Assembly (NCBI RefSeq): GCF_036785885.1
Contig: NC_092322.1
Span: 37,469,994 to 37,533,993, forward strand
Source: Coffea arabica
Lineage: Eukaryota; Streptophyta; Magnoliopsida; Gentianales; Rubiaceae
Direction: 5' to 3'
Length of the DNA: 64,000 bases
The translations under genes and the position numbers were made by a program. Below the pieces are notes generated by a model. The model ran no database searches, had not been told where the DNA came from, and saw nothing but the letters and a program-made list of their open reading frames with translations. The first letter of the stretch is position 1; every line of letters starts with the position of its first letter. This document shows positions 41,701-52,099 of the stretch, piece by piece.

Positions 41701-42573
41701 GAATGGATTGAAATGTATTGAATGGATTGAATGAAATGAAATGGTATGCTATGGCTGCATACGTCACTGGAGTGAATCTCCTTGACTCATAAATGTTAAA
41801 TAGGGGACGCCCAAACTCATAGGCCAACCTTGGACTCGAGCCAGCATGGGTTTGATCAGGAACCTTGGTGAGCCGTGGGAATAAAATGGTAAGGTTGATC
41901 TATTGGAGAGATCTTACTTGACCTACTCGTGCAGCAGCGCCTTTAACGCAGTTCGGGCCCGGTAGGGGGTTGTATGGTGGAAGGACCTGTGAAGTAAAGT
42001 GGAGTTCTACAGATTTAAAAATACCGACCTGGGTGACGGAGTGTCATCGTGGGAAGGTATTCAATCGAGGTTGGCAAAGCAAATGGAAATTAGCTCCTGA
42101 GAGTTACCATATCCTTGAATTGTTTCTGTTTAAATTTCACTTGAATTGTTAATTACTCGAATATTATTGTTTTACTTGTTGGATGGGATTGTTACTTGGA
42201 CAACGTGCTTGCATGTGTGTTCTTGGCCTCACGAGCAATCATTCTTCCCGTAGATTTGTTTTCCTTAACAGGAACGGACTTGGAGTAAAATTCGAAGAAC
42301 CCCTTGGGATGTACTTTTGTGTTAGGGTTTCAAATGTAATCGATTAGACATCTTCTGGCAGTGGTATATTTTGAAAAATTAATGTATTTTGAAGTTGTGA
42401 TGTAAGATTGAATATTTATATATGAAAGCATCTGCATTTTTTTACTTTGTCTTGTCGTTTTAGTTATCATTGTATTAAATGTGAACGAGAATTGTACCGA
42501 GTCCTGGCAAGAGTTGGGTAGGCGTCCCGCCGATACCCTTTGGTTCGCCTTAGGGAGAAGTGGGGGCGTCACA
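38711..42573 (+). repeat. 3' LTR
   Basis: 3863 bp, TG...CA termini, homologous over its length to the 5' LTR but without the MITE. It is followed by the AAGCT target duplication. Confidence 0.93.
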
Positions 42574-42578
42574 AAGCT

Positions 42579-43168
42579 TAGAGAGGAAGCAGGTGTTGCA
42601 GCCAGTCAAATGAGTGGACAGGGGCAGGAAACACAAGCAAATCAGGAGGATATGAGTCTCCCACAACTAGATGACATGAGAGTAGATAACTTTGTAAGTC
42701 AAGCATGTAATTTGTGTAAATAGATATACCTGTGTTTGTAACATTGTAGCAGCTAATGCATTTTATTCTTTGTTGCAGGTCAGGGGCAACACTTCAAATG
42801 CAAAGAAGAGGAGAACAAAAACATCAAGAAAATCTGTTGTAATTTTATTACTTAATGTACATTTGGTTATTGTTTCTTGTGAGTTCAATATTTAGTGGTT
42901 AAATGCTGATGTATTGTAGGGAAAAGGCACCAAACGAAGTGCAAAGCAAATAGATTCATCACAGAACAACCCAGCAACTGCTGATGACAACATAATATCT
43001 TCTGCCCCTACTGCTCAACCAAACGTGCATGAAACTTTTGGGATCCCAAAGCATTTTGTGGTACATAGCAGTCAACCAATTGGCCAAGGAGGAATAGGGA
43101 TACCTTTTAGGATCAAAGATGTTCAAACCCACCTTGCAATGACAAAGGGAAAGCCAACTGATATGTAG
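42579..43168 (+). pseudogene. MULE1 transposase, 3' part
   Basis: Coding sequence continues from the AAGCT site as REEAGVAASQMSGQGQETQA, to a donor after 42693. It then runs 42779-42838 and 42920-43168, all with GT-AG borders and a kept frame, ending at TAG. The tail is Lys/Thr/Ser-rich (RRTKTSRKS) and low in complexity. It lacks its own start and is separated by 11 kb from the 5' part. Confidence 0.8.
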
Positions 43169-44330
43169 CTAATCAGCACCTTTTGGATGTTGCTAATCAG
43201 TACCTAACTTAATGTTGCTAATCAGCACCTTTTGGATGGTTGTGTTGCTGAATTTGATTAGTAGTAGCTTTTGTCAGATTAGTAGCTATTGTCAGTATTT
43301 GGAACTCATGTATCTTGAGAACAAGCCAGCATGAACATGATAGTTTTGAAGTTTGTAATCATTTCTGCCAAATGACAAAACAGTGTCTATTTGATGATTG
43401 TAATGAATTCTGAATGTATCTTTTGTACATTAGTTCCAAGCCAGCAATGAAATCTTCTTTTATCTTTTGGTATTCTTTTGTTTTTTGGTATGTTACCATT
43501 TGTTTTGTTTTAATATCCAACATTACATATAATGTTCAGGTTTTATAGTAGCTTACTGGTCGTTCTGTTTTCATTTTGTTTTCTAGTCGTTCTGTTCCAT
43601 TACATATGATGTTCAGGTTTTTGAAGTTTAGTTTTCATTATGTTTTCTGGTCGTTCTAGATTGTGGAAATTATCATAAATAGGTGCTTCAAGTTTTATAT
43701 AGGATTCTAGGCAGGAAAATGCCTTTATTTGATCAATGGGATGGTGGTTGTGAAAGTATGCTTCTAGCTGTGGATGACTTGGATGCATTAAATTCCTATT
43801 ATTCTTCCATGTTTCTTTACATCTGCAATGCAAGGATTGCAGTGAATTTCCTATTCTGATTTTTGAGACTGTTTAATCGAATGATATGTAACCCATGTTC
43901 ATGCATAAACTGGAAATTACATATGTAAATGAACTCAACATCCAGTTAACTTGTAAATGAACTTTAAAAACACAACTAATTAAAAGCAGATTGGAACATC
44001 CAATATATTCATTCATTCAAAATAAACAGAATGTACTAGCCGATGTCAGTAAATTACAACTTACACATTCACCCATTCCAACAAAAAATACCAAAATTAC
44101 AATCCGGATGAATGTCTTTCATCTCTATTCATTCAAGAAAATAGAAAGTACTAGCCTGATAGTAGATTACAACTTACACATTCACCCATTCCAACAAAAA
44201 CTACCAAAATTACAGAACAGGAGGAATTTCTTTCATCTCTAAGTTTAGATAGTACCTAGCTTAGCTTAATACTTAACACATTGTCCTTGAGCTGCTTAGT
44301 TGATACCAAGACAGTTCAACCTTCTGCCTT
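43169..44330. other. MULE1 interior between convergent genes
   Basis: T-rich 3' flank of the transposase, including repeated GTTTTCTGGTCGTTCT phrases near 43555-43660. A tandem pair at about 44010-44243 (unit about 117 bp, with ACATTCACCCATTCCAAC) probably lies in the 3' UTR of the minus-strand GRF gene. Confidence 0.6.
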
Positions 44331-44721
44331 TTACACTAGTAACACAATAACCAGCAGAAGTACCAATAACAAAATTGCTAACACTAATTTTCTTTCCCTT
44401 GCTCTTAGCCTCTCAATTGTAGCATTCTTAGAGTTCATGCTCCGTAGTAGTCCAGGAATCAGAGCTGTTGACCTTTTACATATTTTCGGATCATGCCATT
44501 CAAAATAATCGCTTCCTTTTCCTCTATCACCCTTCACAGCCAACATCATAAAGCTTTAGCTCAAAACTCAGAAATAGAGACAGAAAAGTCGAAATCAAAA
44601 ACAAAGACAACCATATCTTCTTGATTGCACAAGTGAAATTTCTTCTCCTAGGATTGTTGTCTGTCCAAGAAGTAATCATTATTGCTTGCTGCTTGCAGTC
44701 GCAATTTTTCATTGGTTCCAT
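44331..44721 (-). pseudogene. MULE1 GRF zinc-finger protein with hydrophobic tail
   Basis: Exon 1 (44721 downward) reads MEPMKNCDCKQQAIMITSWT then NNPRRRNFTC. After about 90 bp the frame DRGKGSDYFEWHDPKIC resumes and continues to ALIPGLLRSM and a C-terminal hydrophobic run, LVLAILLLVLLLVIVLLV. This order (CxC, TSW, NPxRR, YFEW, C-terminal membrane segment) matches plant GRF-type zinc-finger proteins. The expected intron would begin after AAGAAG, but the base there is A (ATATGG instead of GTATGG), so the donor seems to have been lost by G-to-A change. One expected Cys before YFEW is Ser. Probably inactive. It is convergent with the transposase. Confidence 0.7.
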
Positions 44722-44939
44722 GACGAGCTAAATTGAAAAGAGAAGAAACTCGACCCCAAGTTTTTGCCCAGATCTTGCAACTTTTTGCCAGAATGACGAA
44801 TTTTTTGGTCTAATTAGAATGGGATTAAGGCTCCTAGGGTTTGTTCTTGAGTTGGAAGAAAGAAGATGAGGAAAGAAGGAAATAGAGGACGTCGTCGTCC
44901 TACTTTGTTTTGTGATTTATTTCTACACATGGGGGGGGT

Positions 44940-45240
44940 CCACTCCTTGATTAGTGAATTTTAGCCTTTAATGTCTTTGTTTAATATGTCCAAAGGCAAG
45001 ACAAAGCTGAAAATATTAAAACACGTGTTTCAGAAATTAAAAAAAATTGAAAAAGGGGTTTTAGTGCCTGCACGTGATCTCACGTGACTTGGTTCCGGTT
45101 GAAATTGAAGAAATTCACATCAATTGTCCACTTTTAGAGCAAAATTGAATAGATTGGGGACCAAAATTGATTTTCGAAATAGATTGGGGACTAATTACGC
45201 GTGTACACTATAGATTGGAGATCAAAATTACAATTCTCCC
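44940..45240 (-). repeat. MULE1 right TIR
   Basis: Inverted partner of 28195-28492, with a few substitutions and small indels. It is the likely promoter region for the minus-strand GRF gene. Confidence 0.85.
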
Positions 45241-45241
45241 T

Positions 45242-45841
45242 TGGCTTTTATTTTCTTGGATACTAAAATAGAAACTCATGATTAACTTTCTATACAGTTT
45301 TTTAAAAGTCATTTTTGACCAAACAATATTAGCTATAATTGCTACTTTTTCAACTATTGCCGCTCAACCAATATTCAGCATTTTGTTAGTTGATTTTAGG
45401 ATTTTGAACAAGGCACAATTACCCGGATACTAAGATGACTTGTAACTTCAATTATTGGGAGAACATGACTTAAAAATTTTTTTCTTGAAAATTGTATATA
45501 GGGCATAATAAGAAAGTTGGGCATCAATTAATTCTATTTTTAAAATCATGACAAGCATTTTGGATAAATCGAAAGAGAAAAACAACACATGAAATGGGAC
45601 AGACGTAGTGCTAAAAGTAGAAAATGCTTAGCATTACATGGTACAGCTGCCGGTGACACTCATCTCTTTCAGTCCCTAGGACATTTAGAAAGGACGGCCA
45701 AAAAAAAAGATGATCATGATCATAACTACGTACGATAATCAAACCTTGATGCTAATTAAGACAACAAATAAAAACCCTGAAGGTTTTATTTGGTACAACA
45801 TTTGCTTGATCTTGTTGAATGCAAATTTCCGGCCTAGGTAG
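45242..45841. other. Intergenic DNA
   Basis: AT-rich. The last 100-150 bp probably belong to the 3' UTR of the dirigent gene. Nothing else seen. Confidence 0.4.
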
Positions 45842-46549
<708 letters not shown>

Positions 46550-46897
46550 TCATGATCCTAGAAACTGAATAAATTTGTGCCTGGAGATGGAGCGTATTGG
46601 TTTATATGCACAAGAACAAGCCAAGGCCCATGGAACCATGCAAAGAAGCTCACTGATAAAATCAAACAGATATAGCATATAGGCCTAATTTTAGTGATTG
46701 CATTGCACCTCAGCCTGGCTATTGAGTATTGACCTGATTAGGGTGCCATGTCTAGAATATTGCCATTTGTCAAATTGTACACATGAGGATTCAGTACCAG
46801 TAAGCTGGCTTTGACTTGGTAAGATTCTGATGGAGGAAATCCATTTCAACCATTTGGCAAAGAGTGTAAGATTGCCAGCAATTAGCCCATTAGCTAC

Positions 46898-47290
46898 TTG
46901 TCCTTACCCTCTTTATATAAGATTTACCTGTCAATGTCCTTTAATATCACCAAAAAAAAAAAAAAAAAATGTATGTTGACAGTAATCTCTCACCTTGCTA
47001 ATTTAGGCTGCCTAGTGGCTTCACCTCCCCTAAAATTAATCAATCTTCTACTGATCCCTACTCTGTATTTTAATATGTACTTCTTATTCTTTTTCTTGTT
47101 ATTATTGTTGTTACTCGTTATTAGGGACAGTGATTTGAGATATTTATTTGTGGAGAGGATGGCCATAATCTCACCTATTTTAAGCTTAAACTTAATTTTT
47201 TTTTTTTTTGGAGGGGATCAATTGAATTCAGGATGTTGTTAGTAGCTCCACCATGTTCAAATAGTAGAAATGTCCCATTAAACGATAATG
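46898..47290 (+). repeat. Direct duplication, copy 1
   Basis: Begins CTTGTCCTTACCCTCTTTAT and shares long blocks with 47449-47990, including GACAGTGATTTGAGATA and AGGATGGCCATAATCTCAC. Non-coding. It has no insertion after TGATCCCTACTCTG. Confidence 0.75.
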
Positions 47291-47448
47291 ATATTTTATT
47301 TTTTTGCACCATTTTCACTGATATTGAATGCACCAAGGGGCGATATAAAATTGGGGCACTAAGGGCACTTGCTCCTACTAGCCTCAAGAAATTTTAGATA
47401 TTTGGAAAAATTTTATTTATAAAAAAATTATTTACTTACATCACAAAC

Positions 47449-47990
47449 TCTTGTCCTTACTCTTTAAAATAAGTTTTACCTATCAATGTTCTTTAATATT
47501 ATAAAAAAAATTCATACGCTGACGCTAATCTCTTACCACTTTTTGGCCGCGGCCTAACAGCTTCACCTTCTCCAGTTAATCAATCGTCTACTGATCCTAC
47601 TTTGTGCATCAAGAAAAGCCCACCAGATCAGGGGTTCAAATCCCCCTTGGTGCATTAAGGGGAAGCAGAGTACTTTGTTTTGTCAATAAATCCAAGGAAT
47701 GCACCTGGAGATTCACCTCCAGTCCCATATAAGTTCAGTTCGGTTCCCCTCCCCTCCTCCATCACAACGTAGAAGTAGAGTAAATTGTTGATATTGGACC
47801 AAAAAAGGGAATTCCTTTTTTTTTTTTTTTATTACTGCTGTTTGCGCGTTATTAATGACAGTGATTTGAGATAACTACCTATGGATAGGATGGCCATAAT
47901 CTCACATATTATAAGATTAAACTTAACTTTTTTTAAAATCTTTTAAAGGGGATCAATTAAATTCAAGATGTTTTTAGTAGCATATTTTTG
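47449..47990 (+). repeat. Direct duplication, copy 2, with SINE insertion
   Basis: Second copy of the 46898 segment, offset by about 551 bp. It contains an extra block of about 200 bp (47605-47815) absent from copy 1. Confidence 0.7.
47605..47815 (+). mobile_element. tRNA-derived SINE, probably 5'-truncated
   Basis: Contains the RNA polymerase III B-box-like GGTTCAAATCC at 47633-47643 and an A-rich end (GGACCAAAAAAGGG). The block interrupts a duplicated segment whose other copy lacks it. No clear A box and no clean target duplication. Confidence 0.5.
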
Positions 47991-47999
47991 CTTTAGTTT

Positions 48000-49011
48000 T
48001 TTGTTTCGTACAAATACATTAGCATATTTTTGCCTTAGTTTTTTGTTTCCTACAAAAACACCAATATTGCCTGAGTAAAAGGGGCAAAATCTCAATTAAG
48101 TACTAAACAGCACTTAAAACCAATTATAGTAAAAATGGGCCTTTTTCTTCTTGTAGCATTGCAAAATGACTTAAAATGTCATTTAAATATTGTGCCAAAT
48201 AGTCACTTATCAAAAACTATTCTAAATAAACCGATTTCAAAATGTTTTCAACTTCAAGCCACATTAAACCTAGACACGAAAAGGAACAATCATGCATGTA
48301 AGGAACAACCAATTTAACATAAACTATGTTTAACATAAATCTCCAATGACTAATATACCAAATTACTACACTATTATCAATTAATTAATCATAAAAAATA
48401 GGTAAATTTAAAAAAAGTAAAGCAAATCATCAATTTTGCCTACATTTTCCACAAGATTTTGGGTAACAACAATCTTAAAGGAACTCTTCAACTTGTTTTA
48501 AAAAAATGTTGCGTTCAAAATAGTAAAATTGAACAAGGTACATTAAGAAACTTAAGCTAGTTAACATCAATCTAATACTAAACTTATTAAGTATCAAAAA
48601 ACAGAGACAACATATGGATAACAACAAAAATCAGCAAAGAAAATTTTCATAATTTTAGGACAATAGAGTACTTGAGAGACTAATAAAATGAAGAAAACTG
48701 AAACGCAGGAGGCAGACTTGAAAGAAAAATCATTCAGTAGTATCAAAGGCCAAAGGAAAGAGCTTTAATATGGCAATTAAATGGACAAATTTAAGAAATG
48801 TGTTAAGTACATTTTTGGCACTCTATTTTGTGGCACTTTTAAGTAGTTTTTAGGCATTTTCGACTAGAATCAGGAGTTGAAGTGGCACTTTTCTTAAGAA
48901 TTAATGCTTGTATGTTGATTGATCAATGATTAAACTTTTGTCCCTTTTTAGTTATTAGTTTGTTGTTCTTCCAGGAAAAAAGGGAAAAAAAAATGAAAGT
49001 ATGAAGTCACC
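48000..49011. other. Intergenic DNA
   Basis: AT-rich, with a repeated CATATTTTTGC..TAGTTTTTTGTTTC phrase near 47980-48055. No gene recognised. Confidence 0.45.
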
Positions 49012-49019
49012 AAGCGAAG

Positions 49020-50117
49020 TAGGGCTGTCAACTGTCCGGATCTGGACCCGTCAACATTTTTCCGGGTACGGGTAGGTATATAGATCCGTGACCCAGACCC
49101 ATTTTATCTAATAAATTTACGGGTCAGATACGGAATATACCATTCCAACCCGAACCCGTTTTTATTAATTAATAATTTAAAAAATATATACCTATTTATC
49201 AATTATTCATATCAAATTATCAATACTACTTTCAGGAACCCTACCCACCGCCGCACATCCCTTTTTCCCCTCACTCTCTTTTCTCTTTTGCTCTGCCTCC
49301 CGCCTCCGCCTCCGCCAGTGACCACTGACCAGTCCGCTCTTCCATCTCCATTCTCCAGCTCCATCTCTCCATCTCCATCTCCGTCGAGTCTGGCCAGCTC
49401 CAAAGAAGCCCAACCCAGTCCAATCTCACTCTCTTCTCTTTTGCTCTCTCCATCTTTGACGCCGGCGATCTCTCTCCATCTCTGACGCTTGACGGTTGCA
49501 GCTCCAAAGAAACCCAACTCTTCCAGCTGTTGAGGGAAAATTTCACTGTTGGCAAGCTGAAAAACTTGGAGCTTTTGCACAATTCGTAACCAAAATGAGA
49601 ATCCATGCGTTGTACAAACGATAGCAACAACACAACACAGCACTCACATTCACATGTTTTTATCAGACATGGTGAGTCCCCCCAGGCAACTATTTTGCTC
49701 TTTGTCTGGTATTGGATTGAGAGACCCCACGAGACAAAACTCCTTTATTTGTTCTATTTGGTTTGGTACCAACTGCCAAATGCTTTAGAACATGGATAAG
49801 CTTGATGACTAAGTAAAGATAGAGCAAAACAACATTTGATTTGCCAGTGAAGCTATTTATATCAAAATGGAAACTATTTCTTGGCCACTAGTATGGAATA
49901 GAAGTTAAACAGCAATGTGAATATCAGCAAAAACAGGTTTTCTCGGGCCTTTTTCCGGGTAGGCCCAACCCAGATTTGGGACCCGTCGAGTGCGGGTCTA
50001 GTAGAAATATTAGGAGACCCGTCGGGTATTTGGGTCGGATCCGGAACTAATGCAGTATAACGGGTCCGGGTCCGAATTTATTAATTTTGGCCTGGCCCCA
50101 GCCCGTTGACAGGCCTA
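49020..50117. mobile_element. hAT-type non-autonomous element with GC-rich interior
   Basis: The left end TAGGGCTGTCAAC and the inverted right end TAGGCCTGTCAAC form short TIRs. Both flanks carry the 8-bp repeat AAGCGAAG (49012-49019 and 50118-50125), the hAT hallmark. Subterminal regions are dense in GGGTCCGGGT/ACCCGAC motifs. The interior at about 49230-49560 is unlike the ends: C/T-rich (CTCCATCTCCATCTCCGTCG) with overlapping minus-strand ORFs. It may be a captured gene fragment, perhaps a leader region. No transposase. Confidence 0.88.
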
Positions 50118-50419
50118 AAGCGAAGAAAGCAAAGAGTGTTAAAAAGTGAAAAATGGTCTCAAGACAGAGGAACGAAACCTGTGAAGCTGAAATGGTTTCT
50201 GGTCCTCTGGAGTGGTCTATGGACAGAATGGTTTCTCAAGAACAATGCACAGAAATCAGCCTTGACACCACAGGAGCACAAGACCAGTTTCTCCCCTAGT
50301 GTCTCTGGCTGAAATTTGAATGCAAGTTGCATAACTTGTGGGCCTTGATTCCTTTTGAAACCACTCGTTCTTACTTTTGTTTAGAGCATTGACAAGACAC
50401 TTTGATGATTAGAAGTAAA

Positions 50420-50640
50420 ATTCAGTGGCCACCATGAAAGGATTTAAGTCTCTCCTTGGGTTGTAGGTAAGGGTTTAAATCCCACTTGCAGCGAAAAAAA
50501 TTCAAGAGTAATGCTAAAGCACCCTTTTGGTCTAGTAAAATCTGTATATCTACTAGCCTCTAATATAAGCCTCTTTAGGCTCTCCTCCCCTATAGACTTA
50601 GATAGAATAGGTTATACAATTATCGTTGCCAAAAAAAAAA
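50420..50640 (+). mobile_element. tRNA-derived SINE with perfect TSD
   Basis: A 221-bp element ending in a 10-bp A tail after TTATCGTTGCC. It is flanked by the perfect 13-bp repeat GATTAGAAGTAAA (50407-50419 and 50641-50653). The B-box-like GGTTTAAATCC lies at 50472-50482, and the start (CAGTGGCCACC) could hold a weak A box. The intact duplication suggests a fairly young insertion. Confidence 0.88.
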
Positions 50641-50653
50641 GATTAGAAGTAAA

Positions 50654-51009
50654 GGTCAAGCATTATTGAGAAATAGCTTTTTGTGACTTCAAATCATTTT
50701 TATTTCATTAATGCCACAACTCTTGACCTTTTGAAGGCATGTTTACATTGAAAGACACGAGAGTTCTCTATAAATAAAAGTTTGTGTCTTTCATTTGAGC
50801 TAAACTTGGAGGCTAAAGACACTCCTTCACTTTAGGATGTACTTTTCATATTTATTATTTCTTTAGTGTAGGAGTAGAATAGATTAGTATAGTTTTTATC
50901 CACTCTTGTATTTGTAATTAAACTAGTAGAGGTGCCCTGCGCTATGCGTAGGGTGGGCACATGTGACCCGTGTTAATAGTGTGTTTTGTTTTATAAGTAT
51001 TAATGTAAG
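50654..51009. other. Non-coding DNA
   Basis: Nothing recognised between the SINE and MULE2. Confidence 0.4.
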
Positions 51010-51018
51010 AAATTATTT

Positions 51019-51126
51019 GGGTAAAATATACGGAACCCCCCTATGGTTTCGCGAAAAGACACGGAACCCCCCTATCGTTTAGAAACATACACATAAACGC
51101 CCTAAACTTCATAACTAAAGTGAAAA
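51019..51126 (+). repeat. MULE2 left TIR
   Basis: Pairs inverted with 56121-56228 over about 108 bp, with few differences. It lies about 200 bp upstream of the GRF start codon. Confidence 0.9.
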
Positions 51127-51322
51127 TGACCTATAACCTGCTGAGTGAACTACTGATGATGGGTCTGCGAGGTTCTTTTGAAAAGATCGTGAGTTTCATT
51201 CCCAAGCTACCCTTCAGTTGCTATATAGAAGGCACTACATATTAGGGGAGAATAGATTTGAAGCTATCAAAGAGTGAAAGGAAAAAGGAAGAAGATCTAC
51301 TTCTGAGTATATCGAAGTCGTC

Positions 51323-51751
51323 ATGTCCACTTCTGCAAATTTTGGAGGAGGTTTGACAGATCTAAGGTATGAATGGTCTCGATGCTTCTGCAAGAAAAGA
51401 GCAAAAATCAAGATCGTGGAGTCCAACAAACCCTCAAAAGGTAGGCTGTATTACATTTGTGAAGATCAATCCTGCTCCTTTTGGGCATGGTGCAATCCTC
51501 TAAGAAGGGATGGAATGGGCAATGAATGTACTAGTAAAAGTCCAGAAGCAAGATTAGACAAAAGTTCTGGGTTCTCTCCAAGAGTGAACAGTAATGAAGG
51601 TATGCTGGCTGTGAACAATGGTGACATTTTGTTGGGGCTACATGCAAAGTTGAGTACGGTTGAAGGCACTATGGGGATGTTGAAAGTGATAATGATTTTA
51701 TCTCTTATTATTTGTTGTTTATCTCTAGTTATTGCTGCTTATAGAAAATAG
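51323..51751 (+). CDS. GRF-type zinc-finger protein with C-terminal membrane segment
   Basis: A single-exon ORF of 142 residues with no break. Residues about 21-57 form a GRF-type finger: CFC near the start, then NKPSKGRLYYICED and CSFWAW. A polar linker follows, and the C terminus is a predicted membrane helix (VIMILSLIICCLSLVIAAY). The GRF domain is a small zinc-binding module known from nucleic-acid-processing enzymes such as APE2 and TOP3A. Small plant GRF proteins with a membrane tail form a poorly characterised family. It is encoded inside MULE2, convergent with the transposase; MULE1 has a counterpart in the same relative position. Any role in transposition is inference. Confidence 0.85.
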   Translation: MSTSANFGGGLTDLRYEWSRCFCKKRAKIKIVESNKPSKGRLYYICEDQSCSFWAWCNPLRRDGMGNECTSKSPEARLDKSSGFSPRVNSNEGMLAVNNGDILLGLHAKLSTVEGTMGMLKVIMILSLIICCLSLVIAAYRK

Positions 51752-52099
51752 TAGTTTGGCTAGTGGCAGTATAATGATGTACCAAATAATGTAATGATTT
51801 TAGTTTATGAAAAAATTCCAAATTTTGTCATGATTTGTATTCTTGTCTGAAAGAAAGATAATAACCATACAACCTGTTTACTCATGAACCAACTATAATT
51901 TAGATAGTCATAATATGATAACCACAATCCAATATATGGCATTACAAAAAAGAGCAATAATGCTAATAATGTCATTACAAAAAAGAGCATCACTTACAAA
52001 ATATGTTAATCCATTATACAATGTTTGCTCTGAAGATAGCATGTATACCATTACAACTTGTTTACATGGACACAAGTCCTAAAAATAACATTCCTGATC

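Larger units (their letters stand above)
31586..42573 (+). mobile_element. Ty3/gypsy-type LTR element lacking RT
   Basis: An element of 10,988 bp flanked by the 5-bp target duplication AAGCT (31581-31585 and 42574-42578). LTRs start TGTGAGGAC and end GGGGGCGTCACA. The interior of about 2.6 kb holds a PBS, a pre-gag ORF, a degenerate gag and the start of a protease (a GAAHSFVN motif), then a purine-rich tract. Reverse transcriptase, RNase H and integrase are missing, so it is non-autonomous and similar in layout to gag-only (TR-GAG) plant elements. Joining the MULE1 reading frame across one copy of AAGCT restores continuity of the transposase C terminus, which confirms the insertion point. Confidence 0.93.
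28195..45240 (+). mobile_element. MULE1: Mutator-like element split by a retrotransposon
   Basis: Inverted repeats of about 300 bp bound it: GGGAGAATTGTAATTTTGAT at the left and the same sequence with few changes, inverted, at the right. Inside are a mudrA-like transposase on the plus strand and a small GRF zinc-finger gene on the minus strand near the right end. An 11-kb LTR element sits in the transposase C-terminal coding region. Without that insert MULE1 would be about 6.05 kb. The 9 bp on each side of the TIRs do not match (ATGAATCTA against TTGGCTTTT). The target duplication has therefore decayed, or the ends have recombined. Confidence 0.85.

Noticed and set aside
49207..49643. Arg/Glu/Trp-rich minus-strand ORFs in the hAT element
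   Set aside because: Simple-sequence composition (repeated CTCCAT on the plus strand) produces them in three frames at once; this is not evidence of a gene.
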